NCBI GenBank assembly: GCA_003116975.1
Contig: BGKB01000017.1
Coordinates: 186,001 to 250,000, forward strand
Direction of reading: 5' to 3'
Origin: Aurantiochytrium sp. KH105
Lineage: Eukaryota; Sar; Bigyra; Thraustochytrida; Thraustochytriidae
DNA length: 64,000 bases
Program-made: the position numbers and the translations under genes
In this document: positions 21,601-30,126 of the stretch, one piece after another
Position numbering within the stretch: the stretch's first letter is position 1
Layout: every line of letters begins with the position of its first letter
Notes under the pieces: model-generated
Told to the model about the DNA's origin: nothing
The model's database searches: none
Seen by the model: the letters and a program-made list of their open reading frames with translations, nothing else

Positions 21601-23031
21601 TGGCCACGTTCACGTACAAGTCAGTCAGCTTGGTCAAAGCCCCAATCGAGGAAGGTAATTTTGTAATCTCGTTGCGGAAGATGTATCTTCAGTCAAGGTT
21701 TTGGAAAAAGCGAATGTTAGTGGCAACTCTTTTAGGTCTCGTCAACTATCCGATGAGATCATTTGACTTACAGGTCGGTAAGCTCGGAAAGTCCGGAAAT
21801 ACTTTCAGGGAGGGATGTGAGCAGATTGCGCACTAAGGACCTGTGGTGCGCGTGCTGTTGTTCGTGAGTTTGGTTTCACTATTCTTGCATTCAAAGATTA
21901 TGGCCAGCTTTGGCTACTTTCACGTACAAGTAAGTCAGCTTGGTCAAAGCCCCAAACGAAGAGGGTAACTCCGTGAGCTTGTTGTTATAGATGTATCTGC
22001 AGTAAAGGTTTTGGAAAAAGCGAATGTTAGTGGCAACTCTCTCAGCTCACGACCACCATTCGATGATCTTATCTGACTTACAGGTCGGTCAGCTCGGATA
22101 GTCCGGAAATACTTTCAGGGAGGGACGTGAGCAGATTGTACTGCGAGGACCTGTGGTGCGCGTGCTGTTGTTCGTGAGTGTGCTTGTACGTTTCTTGCAG
22201 ACAAAGAGCACGACCAGCTTCGATCAGTTTCACGTACAATTTCTGGAGCTTGGTCAGAGCCCCGATCGAGGAAGGCAGTTCCGTGAGCTTGTTGCTGCTG
22301 ATATATCTGCAGAAGAGGTTTTGAAAAAACGAATGTTAGTGGCAACACTTTCAGGTCACATCCACCACCCAATGAGATCATTTGACTTACAGGTCGGTCA
22401 GCTCGGATAGTCCGGAAATACTCTCGGGGAGGGCCGTGAGCTGATTGGACTGTAGATCACTGTTGTTCGTGTGCTTGAGTTCGTCAGCGTGCTTGTATGT
22501 TTCTTGCAGACAAAGAGCACGACCAGCTCCGGTCACTTTCACGTACAAGTCAGTCAGCTTGGTCAAAGCCCCAATCGAGGAAGGCAACTCTGTGAGCTCG
22601 TTGTAGTCGACGTGTCTGCAGTCAAGGTTTTAGAAAAAGCGAATGTTAGTGGCAACACTTTTAGATCTCGCCACAGCGATGATCTTGATGCACGTACAGG
22701 GTCTCAAGATTTGTCAGCTGGTCGACATATTCAGAGATAGCCGTCAGCTGATTATACCTCAGATTGCTACAATTATAGATTGGCTGGTCAGTATATCCTG
22801 CCAGCTCCCTGCAACAAAGAAAACTTACAGGTACGTGAGCGAGGTCAAGGAGGAAAGGGCAGGCACGAAGACGTCAGTGTTGCGGTCTTCGTCTTCGGCA
22901 ATACTGGAGCTGCAGGCAGCACGGATCGACGAGCCGTCACAAGGTGAAGGGGTGCAGATGCAACTTGCGCCATTCGTCAAGGCTGAGGCACAAAGAAGGA
23001 GCAGCAGGAGCAGCAAGTGCCGAAGCATCAT
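15625..23031 (-). CDS. Long LRR single-pass membrane protein, 31 exons, 29 one-LRR exons
   Basis: Exons: 23031-22829, 22766-22698, 22615-22547, 22459-22391, 22306-22238, 22150-22082, 21996-21928, 21840-21772, 21686-21618, 21531-21463, 21377-21309, 21222-21154, 21051-20983, 20899-20831, 20743-20675, 20589-20521, 20433-20365, 20279-20211, 20123-20055, 19969-19901, 19820-19752, 19666-19598, 19511-19443, 19357-19289, 19219-19151, 19065-18997, 18921-18853, 18767-18699, 18582-18514, 18451-18383, 18324-15625. Exon 1 gives a signal peptide (MMLRHLLLLLLLLCASALTNG) and a Cys-rich cap. Exons 2-30 are each 69 nt, phase 2, one 23-residue LRR (NKLTELPSSIGALTKL or NxLTSLPESISGLSEL). Exon 31 starts DIDNVPLCG, adds about three intronless LRRs and ~750 residues of unrecognised Cys-containing ectodomain, then TM (PLALFVGPMAGAFVAV), RRRR and a short tail. 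The TM lies in another frame from the ectodomain: a 38-nt GT-AG mini-intron (15896-15859) or a frameshift is needed; unspliced, the frame would stop at 15750. Product about 1621 residues. Probably a surface recognition protein. Confidence 0.82.
18699..22615 (-). repeat. ~310-bp tandem array of paired LRR exons (A+B) with their introns
   Basis: A-type exon starts lie at 22615, 22306, 21996, 21686, 21377, 20899, 20589, 20279, 19969, 19666, 19357, 19065 and 18767, i.e. spacings 309, 310, 310, 309, 478, 310, 310, 310, 303, 309, 292 and 298. Each unit is A exon (69) + intron (usually 86-87) + B exon (69) + intron (85). A exons encode xxNKLTELPSSIGALTKLxxL and B exons NxLTSLPESISGLSELTxL. A exons nearly always end at GTACGT donors, B exons at GTAAGT-type donors. 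Introns are as alike as exons, so the unit spread by unequal crossing-over or conversion. Confidence 0.92.
21052..21153 (-). other. Chimeric intron left by loss of one A-type LRR exon
   Basis: This 102-nt intron joins two B-type exons directly. Its first ~38 nt match the start of the B-to-A introns (GTAAGTCAGATGATCTC) and the rest matches the tail of the A-to-B introns (TCGTGCTCTTTGCCTGC... CACCACAG). One A exon plus about 73 nt of intron is missing compared with two full units (478 instead of ~620 bp). The reading phase is kept. Confidence 0.85.
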
Positions 23032-23560
23032 CGCGACCACGCCGTTCTTGCTTGAGGAGGGCCAATCTGATCTCTTGTTGGCTTCTGAACCGACAGCGAG
23101 GGCGTGCTTCCGTTGCGGGTCTGCAGTGCCATACCTTCCCGTTCGCCTCTACTATGGTTTTTGCGGCCTGGCCTGCGACTTCGCGTCAACAAAAGCGTGA
23201 AAAACTCTCAATAAACATAGACAGGCAGGTGATCAATCGGTCGCTGGAGGCGTGCACCTTCTCGGAGTCGGAGTTGATCGCGAGCCTGGCGGACCACCCC
23301 CTCCGATCCAGCCTCCCCTCCGCACCGCTCACGTTGCACAGCGCCGAAAGCTGCTCTTCGCGCCGCAGCCGCTGGCAAGTGCACAACAAGTTGGCAGCTG
23401 AGCTGCAGGTGCAGCCCGCACGGCCCGGGAGCACGCGCCGGGCCCTAATCAGCGCGTGCTGCGGCCTCTCGCAGCGGTCGCGCGACAGGAGCTGAGGTGC
23501 AGCGCCGCGGCCATTGCTCTTCACCGCACTGCATCGCGCTGCGCTGCGCTGCATCGCGCT

Positions 23561-23595
23561 GCCCTGCCCTGCCCTGCCCTGCCCTGCCCTGCCCT
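23561..23595 (+). repeat. GCCCT pentanucleotide repeat
   Basis: Seven perfect GCCCT units flanked on both sides by GCGCT/GCATC variants (about 23525-23616). Simple repeat in the spacer between the LRR genes. Confidence 0.95.
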
Positions 23596-23992
23596 GCACC
23601 GCGCTGCGCTGCGCTGACGCGTGAAGCCGTCGCGGTCGTCACCGTCAATACACACCCCCGGTCACACACGAACGGAGGCACGGAGGGTCCCGAGGGTCCC
23701 GAACGAGCAGCCGCGGCGCCATGAACGCTCTGCATGCTGCAAGCAGCAGCAGCAGCACTGCTGCAGCAGCCGCACCGCTGCCGCTGCACCGCCGGACCAG
23801 CCGGGGCGCCTGCCCCTCTCGCCCTCTCCCTGCCACGGCTGCACTCGCCCGCGAGGGCGAGGAGAGACCCCGCCCGCTGTGCTGCACTCAGGCTGCTGTT
23901 GCTGCTGCTGCGCCGCACGCGCGTCTCTTCTGTGGCAGCTGAGCCAGGAGCTTTCGCACAGCGGTGAAAGTAATAGGGCGCGCCACCGTCGC

Positions 23993-24300
23993 GCCGTCAT
24001 GGCACGAGGGTCCAGGACTTCAACACGGACAGCGGCCCGCGGTGCGGTCTCCGAAGATTGAAAGCTTCGCGCGATTCTTGACGCCACGTCCCAGAGTGCG
24101 AATCAGGCGAGCTAGGACAGACCGGCGAATGACAAGGCATGGCCGCACGCCCGCAACAGACGCACGCCCTCACTGTCGGTCCTGATGTGAAGCCAACAGG
24201 AGCTCGAACCGGTCCTCTCCAAGCACGAACGGCGTGATCGCGATGATGCGTCGGCATTCTGCTCCTGCAAGAGTTGTCCCTGACCTGCTTAGCCGAGAGA
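23993..24300 (+). pseudogene. Decayed copy of the LRR-gene leader and start
   Basis: Matches the intact gene at 26180-26440: ATGGCACGAGGGTC, GTCTCCGAAGATTGAAAGCTT, CAACAGACGCACG, GCCAACAGGAGCTC, AAGCACGAACGGCGTG and GCGATGATGCGTCGGCATTCTGCTCCTGC, the last being the relic of the ATGATGCTTCGG start. Similarity fades after ~24300, before the signal peptide is complete. No LRR exons follow, so it is a 5'-truncated relic rather than a gene. Confidence 0.7.
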
Positions 24301-24823
24301 CGTCTGCTGCTGCTGCTGCTGCTACGGCAGCGACGAAGAGACAGAGAGGTCGAAACTTGGCCGATTCGTCTGCGCCTATACCTACATAGTATAGGCTGTC
24401 TTTCCATTTGCAAGAACCAATGATTCACTTTGTAGCGCGCTTGGCAGTGGCTGACTTGCATGCACATCAACCTGCAGCCAGGCAGCTCGCAGCGCGGCAA
24501 GCTAGCCCCTGCTGCTGATGCCCAGGCCATTCGCGTGGCTCACGAGGCCTGCTTGGCCCAAGAGAAGAATCAAGGGTGAATGCTTGGCGCTGCTCCAGAG
24601 GATGTGCTCGTCCTCGCCGCAGCCGTCATGATTTTGACCCTTCGTGGGCAGCAGCCAGCGCAGCGGCCCGTCCTCTCGTCGCGCGGTGAGGCGACAGGAG
24701 GCGGGCGACCTGCAGCAGCGGTGCGACCACCTCGCGGCCTTCGGGTCGTGCTTGGCCCGGCCGGCGCCTGCACTGCTGCGCCCGAGCCAAGAACAGCCAG
24801 GCGCAAGCAAGATCCGCGCGCGC

Positions 24824-24869
24824 GTGCACGAGCCAGCGCGACGCACGTGCACGAGCCAGCGCGACGCAC
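24824..24869 (+). repeat. 23-bp direct repeat, two copies
   Basis: GTGCACGAGCCAGCGCGACG plus CAC occurs twice in tandem (starts 24824 and 24847). It lies inside the second copy of the duplicated LRR-gene flank and has no evident function. Confidence 0.9.
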
Positions 24870-25299
24870 GTGCCGGGCCATTCAGGGCGCCTCTTCTTCC
24901 CCGCTCCCCTCTCCGCCTCCGTCTCCACTGGTTCACTCGCCAGCGAGGGAATCCCTGCAGTGCTGGACAGAAGTAATAGGCCGAGAAGGGAAATGGGGCG
25001 CGCGCAACCAGCTCCAGCAGCAGGTGTCGTTTTGAGCGTATACTACACAACGATAGCGAGGGCAAACTTTTGCGGCTGTATGTCTTGCTGGTCAGTGAAT
25101 TCCTTTGTTGCTTGCCAGCTGCGGCTGCTTGCCAGTCATGCAGAGTAGTTGCCGCGGTGTGCTGAAGAGATAAGAGAGTGTCGCTACGAGTATAGACGCT
25201 AGGTGGACCGCGTGACTGCTTGAAATCGGCGTGTGGAAAAATTTTTGCTGGCCTCGATGATGATTCATTTTTTCAGACGGCATTCCAAGTGGGGTCGCA

Positions 25300-25510
25300 A
25301 CTTGAACGTCACCTCACGTCACGAGGGTCCAAGAAAATACCCTGCTGATCTCCATTGAACAAAAGTTACCCAATGCCAAGTCTCAGGTGAGCTGTCTTAG
25401 GAGCGGCGAATGAGATGAGAAGGTATGGCGCTGCAGACCCGCAGCAGACGCACGCCCTCTCTGTCCATCTCGACGCCACCAGTAGCACGAGTTTAAATTG
25501 GTACAAGCAA
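25300..25510 (+). pseudogene. Second decayed copy of the LRR-gene leader
   Basis: CGTCACGAGGGTCC, then GAGCGGCGAATGAGATGAGAAGGTATGGC, CTGCAGACCCGCAGCAGACG, GCACG and TTGGTACAAGCAAGGACG match, in order, the leader of the intact plus-strand LRR gene, but the start-codon region is absent. Interpreted as a leader-only relic. Confidence 0.6.
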
Positions 25511-26409
25511 GGACGCCTTGAACGCGTCGGATATGTTCTACTCACGTGGTAGAGCGCAGCTTGGGTATAGCCAAAACTTGACACGTGTTGCGCAGGCCAG
25601 TGCGAGCGAGAGGGCGGCCGCCAGCGGCACACTGTCAGGTGGCGGTGGTGCAATGGTGACGGGCGATGGACGGCGAGTAGGGGGGCGCCTCATCGTTCCA
25701 AGCCAAAACGAGAACGCACTTCAACGGGGGATTTGTCGGGTTCTAGTCCCTACCTGCAGTCGATCACGCAACAGAACGGTGGTCGCCTGCACTCCGCCGT
25801 TTGCATTAGCCCCCCGCGCAAATGCGTGGTGGGCTGCACCCCGCGGCACAAAGCTGCTGGGCGGGTTTTTCCGTCCTCAGATTCAAGAACCCTCGCTCGC
25901 ATTCACGACCGTACGGCCTTATTTTTTCTCTCTCTCCCTCTCCTCTCCCGCTTCCTCCCCCGCTCCCTCTTCCTCCTCCTCCCACTACCAGTAATTCTGC
26001 ACTCGCCAGCGAGGGAAAACCTCCTTGCTGCGGGGTTGAATTTGCGCTGTGCTGATCGTCGTTTGCACGCGCGCCTTTCTTTTGGCCATCAAACCAGTAA
26101 TGAAGTGGAAGACGCGGGGACGGGTGCACTCGGCCCGGTCGGCCCAGTGGTAGTCGTAGGGAGGCAGGGCGCGCGCACGAAATCATGGAACGAGGGTCAG
26201 ACGGCCGGCCCGGTCTCCGATGATTAAAAGCTTTGTGCTCAATTCAAAATCAACTCACAGTCACGCCAAGATTCAGGCAAGCGGGGATCGACTGGCGAAC
26301 GGGAAGGTATGGCACTGCAGACTCGCAACAGACGCAAGGCCTCGCTGTCGGTCCGCAAGCCAACAGGAGCTCAGATTGGTCCTCTTCAAGCAAGAACGGC
26401 GTGGTCGCG

Positions 26410-28356
26410 ATGATGCTTCGGCATCTGCTGCTCCTGCTGCTCCTTCTTTGTGCCTCAGCCTTGACGAGTGGCGCAAGTTGCTACTGCTTCCCTTCTTCCC
26501 CTTGTAACGGCTCGACGACTTATGCTTACTGCGGACATCGTGTTGCCGAAGACGAAGACCACAGCACTGACGTTTTCGAGCCTGCCCTTTCCTCCTTGAC
26601 CTCGCTCACGTACCTGTAAGTTTCCTTTGCTGCAGAGAGCTGGCAGGATATACTAACCAATCCGTCTATAAGCGTAGCAATCTCAAGAGCAATGGGCTGA
26701 CGGCTATCGCTGAATCTGTTGGCCAGCTGACAAATCTTCGTGCCCTGTACGTGCATCAAAATCATCGATATGGAGAGTCGCCACTAACATTTGCCTTTCG
26801 AGAATCACCTAATTGCAGAAGCCTCTACGATAACAAGCTTACCGAATTGCCCTCTTCGATTGGGTCTTTGACCAAGCTGACTTCCTTGTACGTGATAGTG
26901 GCCGTAGCTGATGATTCTCCCAGGAGATTAGAAAGATGACACTTACGCTTGAACGCGAGCAAAAACAGATACTTATCCAGCAACCAGCTCACGTCCCTCC
27001 CTGAGAGCATTTCGGGACTTTCCGAACTTACTTACCTGTAAGTTAAATGATGTCATCGAATGGTTGTCGAGACAGAAAACGAGTTGTCACTAATATTCGT
27101 CTTTCGAAAATCACTTCATTGCAGAGGTGTAAGCAGCAACGAGCTCACGGAATTTCCCTCTTCGATTGAAGCTTTGACCAAGCTGACTTCCTTGTACGTG
27201 ATAGTGGCCGTAGCTGATCGTTCTCCCAGGAAATTTGAAAGATGACACTTACGCTTGAACGCGAGCAAAAACAGATACTTATGCAGCAACCCGCTCACGT
27301 CCCTCCCTGAGAGCATCTCGAAACTTTCCGAGCTTATCCGCCTGTAAGTCAGATGATCTCATTGGGTGGTTGACGAGATCGAAAAGAGTTGCCGCTAACA
27401 TTTGCGTATTTATTAAAACCTTCACTACAGAGAAATCTACAACAACAAGCTCACGGAATTACCTTCCTGGATCGGGGCTCTCACCAAGCTCCAAAAATTG
27501 TACGTGAAAGTGACCGAAGCTGGTCGTGCTTTCTGTCTGCATAAAACGTACAAGTACACTCACGAACGCAAGCACGCGCACCACAGGTCCTCACAGTCCA
27601 ACCTGCTTACGTCCCTCCCCGAGAGCATTTCGGGACTTTCCGAACTTCGGGACCTGTAAGTTAAATGATGTCACTGAGATGGCGAGGAAGTAATCGATTA
27701 TACTCGCGCGCCGCTGATAAGGAACTCACACTCCGTTTTATGTTTCAGAGACGTGTGTTACAACCCTCTCACCTCCCTTCCCGAAAGTCTGCCCGCACTC
27801 ACAAAGCTCAGAAATTTGTACGTCCAACACATACACTCGTTTAAATCAGAGATCAATCGTACTCACTGTCCCAATCAATCGAACAGGGACATAGCAGACA
27901 CAGATCTTTCAAAGCTTCCTCAATGGATCACTAAAATGACAAGTCTGACCAGACTGTAAGTTCTTCGCGATAAATTAGCGATGCAAGAAAGCTCACACGA
28001 TTCCGATGCGCAGGGACATTGATAACGTTCCTCTCTGCGGGCCACAGCCAGTTCTTCCTGGCTCCCTCATCGCGCCATACAGACCGTCGTATGAAGGAAC
28101 AGGAGAATTCGACGCGTGTCCAACGCAGTCCCCTACGACCGAGCAGTCCCCTACGACCGAGCCGACAGCGATTAACAATGACGAGTCGTCGGCTACGCCG
28201 CTGGCACTTATCGTGGGTCCTGCCGCTGGTGCGTTTGTGGCTGGTGCGTTTGTGGCCGTCTCCGTAATTGCAGCTGTCGTCCTTCGTCGCCGCCGTCGCG
28301 CGGCCAAGACCGGGGCCGATGAGAACGCCAAAGACACCGTTGTTCCCAGTCTTTGA
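26410..28356 (+). CDS. Short LRR single-pass membrane protein, 11 exons, 9 one-LRR exons
   Basis: Exons: 26410-26615, 26678-26746, 26819-26887, 26969-27037, 27125-27193, 27275-27343, 27431-27499, 27587-27655, 27749-27817, 27887-27955, 28014-28356; all introns phase 2, product 389 residues. Exon 1 encodes a signal peptide (MMLRHLLLLLLLLCASALTSG) and a Cys-rich cap ending DVFEPALSSLTSLTYL, almost identical to the long gene. Nine 69-nt exons each encode one 23-residue LRR in the same A/B alternation. Exon 11 gives the C-cap (DIDNVPLCGPQPVLP), a PTTEQSPTTEP stalk, TM (PLALIVGPAAGAFVAGAFVAV), RRRRR and tail (TGADENAKDTVVPSL). Relative to the long paralogue the ~2.4-kb ectodomain in the last exon is absent. 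ATG chosen because the base upstream aligned codon is GTG in both genes. Likely a surface receptor or adhesion protein without a kinase. Confidence 0.85.
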
Positions 28357-28500
28357 GAACCTTATCCGGAGTTTGGGTCATGCTTTTATTGCATGCATCA
28401 CCGGCATAGATGAGCTCCAAGAGATTATCAACTTTAAAACAATCAGTTTCGTTTCAACACAGTTTCATCCCGATTTTCAGTTCTACGTTGCGTCAAGGTA

Positions 28501-30126
28501 CTACCGGTAGTCAACGCAGCGAGTACAGAAATCGAGGTCGCAGGTGTTGCAATGCGACAGCTCCGAGTTCGGTGGGAATTCCTGATTACATTTGTCGCAT
28601 ATCCAGCCCTGCAAATAGACCTTGTTTCCTCGCGCGGCCAGATCCGCTGCCGTTGTTTTCTCATATTCGTGCGTGATATTCGCAAAACATAGCGCTGTCT
28701 TGGTAGATACCTGCGCGGGGCTGGGGGCTGCGTTTTGTGGAACTACACGGACCTTGGGTGACATGCTAGCTTGAACGATGCGGCAACAGCAGCAGGCAAT
28801 GAAGAACAAGAGTACGGCGCATCCAAAAAATATCCCCATTACCAAAGCTACGAGCGTGCCACTTATCACAGCCTCTGCCTCGCAGACCTCCCACTCGCAC
28901 CGGCAGTAAATCATGCTTTCGTTCATGCATTGCTGGAAGTTTGTGTACACCTCGAGAGCGCCCTCGATCGGCTCACTGTATGCACCTGCGAGCAGAGTAT
29001 AGTTCTCGAGATAATCGTAGTAGCAGCTCATGTCGTCAGAACACGCAGAGTGTTGCTCGTTACAGTGCACCTGAATAATGTACTCGAGGTGTCGCCAGGC
29101 GGGATCGTCCGTGAAGCGCTCGGTGAATTCCAGATACTCGGGAACACAGTAGAGATCATAGTTGGAATCGACGCAGATGCCCGCGTCGCGATCTTCGCTG
29201 CAAAAGTCAACACCGAACGCTGTCGTAACTGCCCCTTGCGACTCGTGCTCGCTGGAATACGGCCCGTTACCCGAAACGTATGGACTCGTGTCTTCAAGGG
29301 AAGCGGCGTTGCCGAGCACACTACCTTCAGGGCACCCACAAACGATGTTTTCCGCGGTACTATTGGCACAGCCAGCTTGCGTTGAATCGAGAGCGCAGGC
29401 AGGACTCTTTCGATAGGACGACGCCCGGTACGAGGAGATATAGGTCCACGAAGTGCCTGAAGAGCCCACAAAATATCCTGTGGATGACTTGGTGTAAGAT
29501 CCTCCAGAGCTAGAGTAGTATGAGGTGGTCGACGTTGATGAAGTCGAAGAAGACGAAGACCACGTCGATCCGGACGACCATGAGGACGTGGACCCCTTAT
29601 TGTGCACAAGCACGCCGTGCACGTAAAACCAGTGAGTTGGAGCCAAGGCGAGGGTATAGACGGGAACGCTTGTCTCGTAAGTGTGGATGCTGGCCACCGT
29701 GACGGAGACAGGATTTCCCGCAGGGTCTTGCAAAAGGTCATCGCGCTCACTTAGTTGCCGCGCTTCGAGCATATACTTGGCTTTAGTTGCCGTTGGTGCA
29801 AAAGACACGACACCGCGATGTGTGTAGCTCCAGTACGGGTGGTCTGGCGTTGACCAGATCGAGCGACCTGTATCGAGGTCGAGACGCATCAATTCCTTTG
29901 CCTCGGAGACAAGGAGCTCCTCTACGGTTGCAACGGTGGTCTGATTGGTGCGTTCATCGAAAGATTGCACTTGGTCTCCTGCCACGACTTTTTCAATCGA
30001 GCGCAGGCTTCCATCTGCCATAAGGACAGGCATGCCTTGCCGAAAACATGCTCTCGCCTCGCCTTGCTGCACGAGAAGAGCAGCAGCAGCGACTACGCAT
30101 GCGACGGCGCTCACACGTGACCTCAT
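28501..30126 (-). CDS. Hint (hedgehog/intein) domain membrane protein with Cys-rich C-terminal tail
   Basis: 541 residues from the ATG at 30126. A signal peptide (MRSRVSAVACVVAAAALLV) ends at about EARA26, directly before Cys27. Residues 27-176 form a Hint domain: ACFRQGMPVLMADGSLRSI start, GDxV turn, TPDHPYWS block with His96, and the C-terminal HWFYVHGVLVHN end (His175, Asn176). These are the catalytic positions of inteins and Hog domains. A Ser/Tyr-rich segment and a Cys-rich ectodomain follow, then TM (GTLVALVMGIFFGCAVLLFF) with CCCC, and a cytosolic tail bearing a zinc-ribbon-like set (WICDKCNQEF ... HCNTCDLDFCTRC). Hint domains self-cleave or splice through the Cys; whether this one does is unknown. 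It is convergent with the short LRR gene (145 bp apart). Confidence 0.85.
   Translation of the reverse strand: MRSRVSAVACVVAAAALLVQQGEARACFRQGMPVLMADGSLRSIEKVVAGDQVQSFDERTNQTTVATVEELLVSEAKELMRLDLDTGRSIWSTPDHPYWSYTHRGVVSFAPTATKAKYMLEARQLSERDDLLQDPAGNPVSVTVASIHTYETSVPVYTLALAPTHWFYVHGVLVHNKGSTSSWSSGSTWSSSSSTSSTSTTSYYSSSGGSYTKSSTGYFVGSSGTSWTYISSYRASSYRKSPACALDSTQAGCANSTAENIVCGCPEGSVLGNAASLEDTSPYVSGNGPYSSEHESQGAVTTAFGVDFCSEDRDAGICVDSNYDLYCVPEYLEFTERFTDDPAWRHLEYIIQVHCNEQHSACSDDMSCYYDYLENYTLLAGAYSEPIEGALEVYTNFQQCMNESMIYCRCEWEVCEAEAVISGTLVALVMGIFFGCAVLLFFIACCCCRIVQASMSPKVRVVPQNAAPSPAQVSTKTALCFANITHEYEKTTAADLAARGNKVYLQGWICDKCNQEFPPNSELSHCNTCDLDFCTRCVDYR

Larger units (their letters stand above)
23032..26409. 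other. Spacer between the two head-to-head LRR genes, built of duplicated 5' flank
   Basis: 3.4 kb without an intact gene. It holds the promoters of both LRR genes, CCCTG and CAG/CTG simple repeats, and tandem degenerate copies of the sequence just upstream of the plus-strand LRR gene (see separate entries). The minus gene's upstream (23041-23150) is the inverted counterpart of 26290-26405. Confidence 0.7.
23842..26409 (+). repeat. Tandem ~1.08-kb duplications of the LRR-gene 5' flank (three degenerate copies)
   Basis: A landmark CACTCGCCAGCGAGGGA (first copy: CACTCGCCCGCGAGGG), preceded by a C/T-rich tract, recurs at 23842, 24934 and 26000. A second landmark, CACGAGGGTCC or a close variant followed by GCGAAT/GCGAAC, GGTATGGC and a CAGACGCA segment, recurs at about 24001-24180, 25320-25470 and 26187-26340. 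Order and orientation are the same each time; the third copy leads into the intact plus-strand LRR gene. Spacing is 1092 and 1066 bp. Confidence 0.75.

Noticed and set aside
18699-22615. Possible CRISPR-like or satellite array
   Set aside because: Regularly spaced repeats, but the unit is 310 bp, contains paired splice sites and codes LRRs in one phase; it is an exon array in a eukaryote.
23032-26409. Mobile element in the LRR spacer
   Set aside because: No transposase, integrase or terminal inverted repeats with target duplication; the repeats are copies of the LRR-gene 5' flank.
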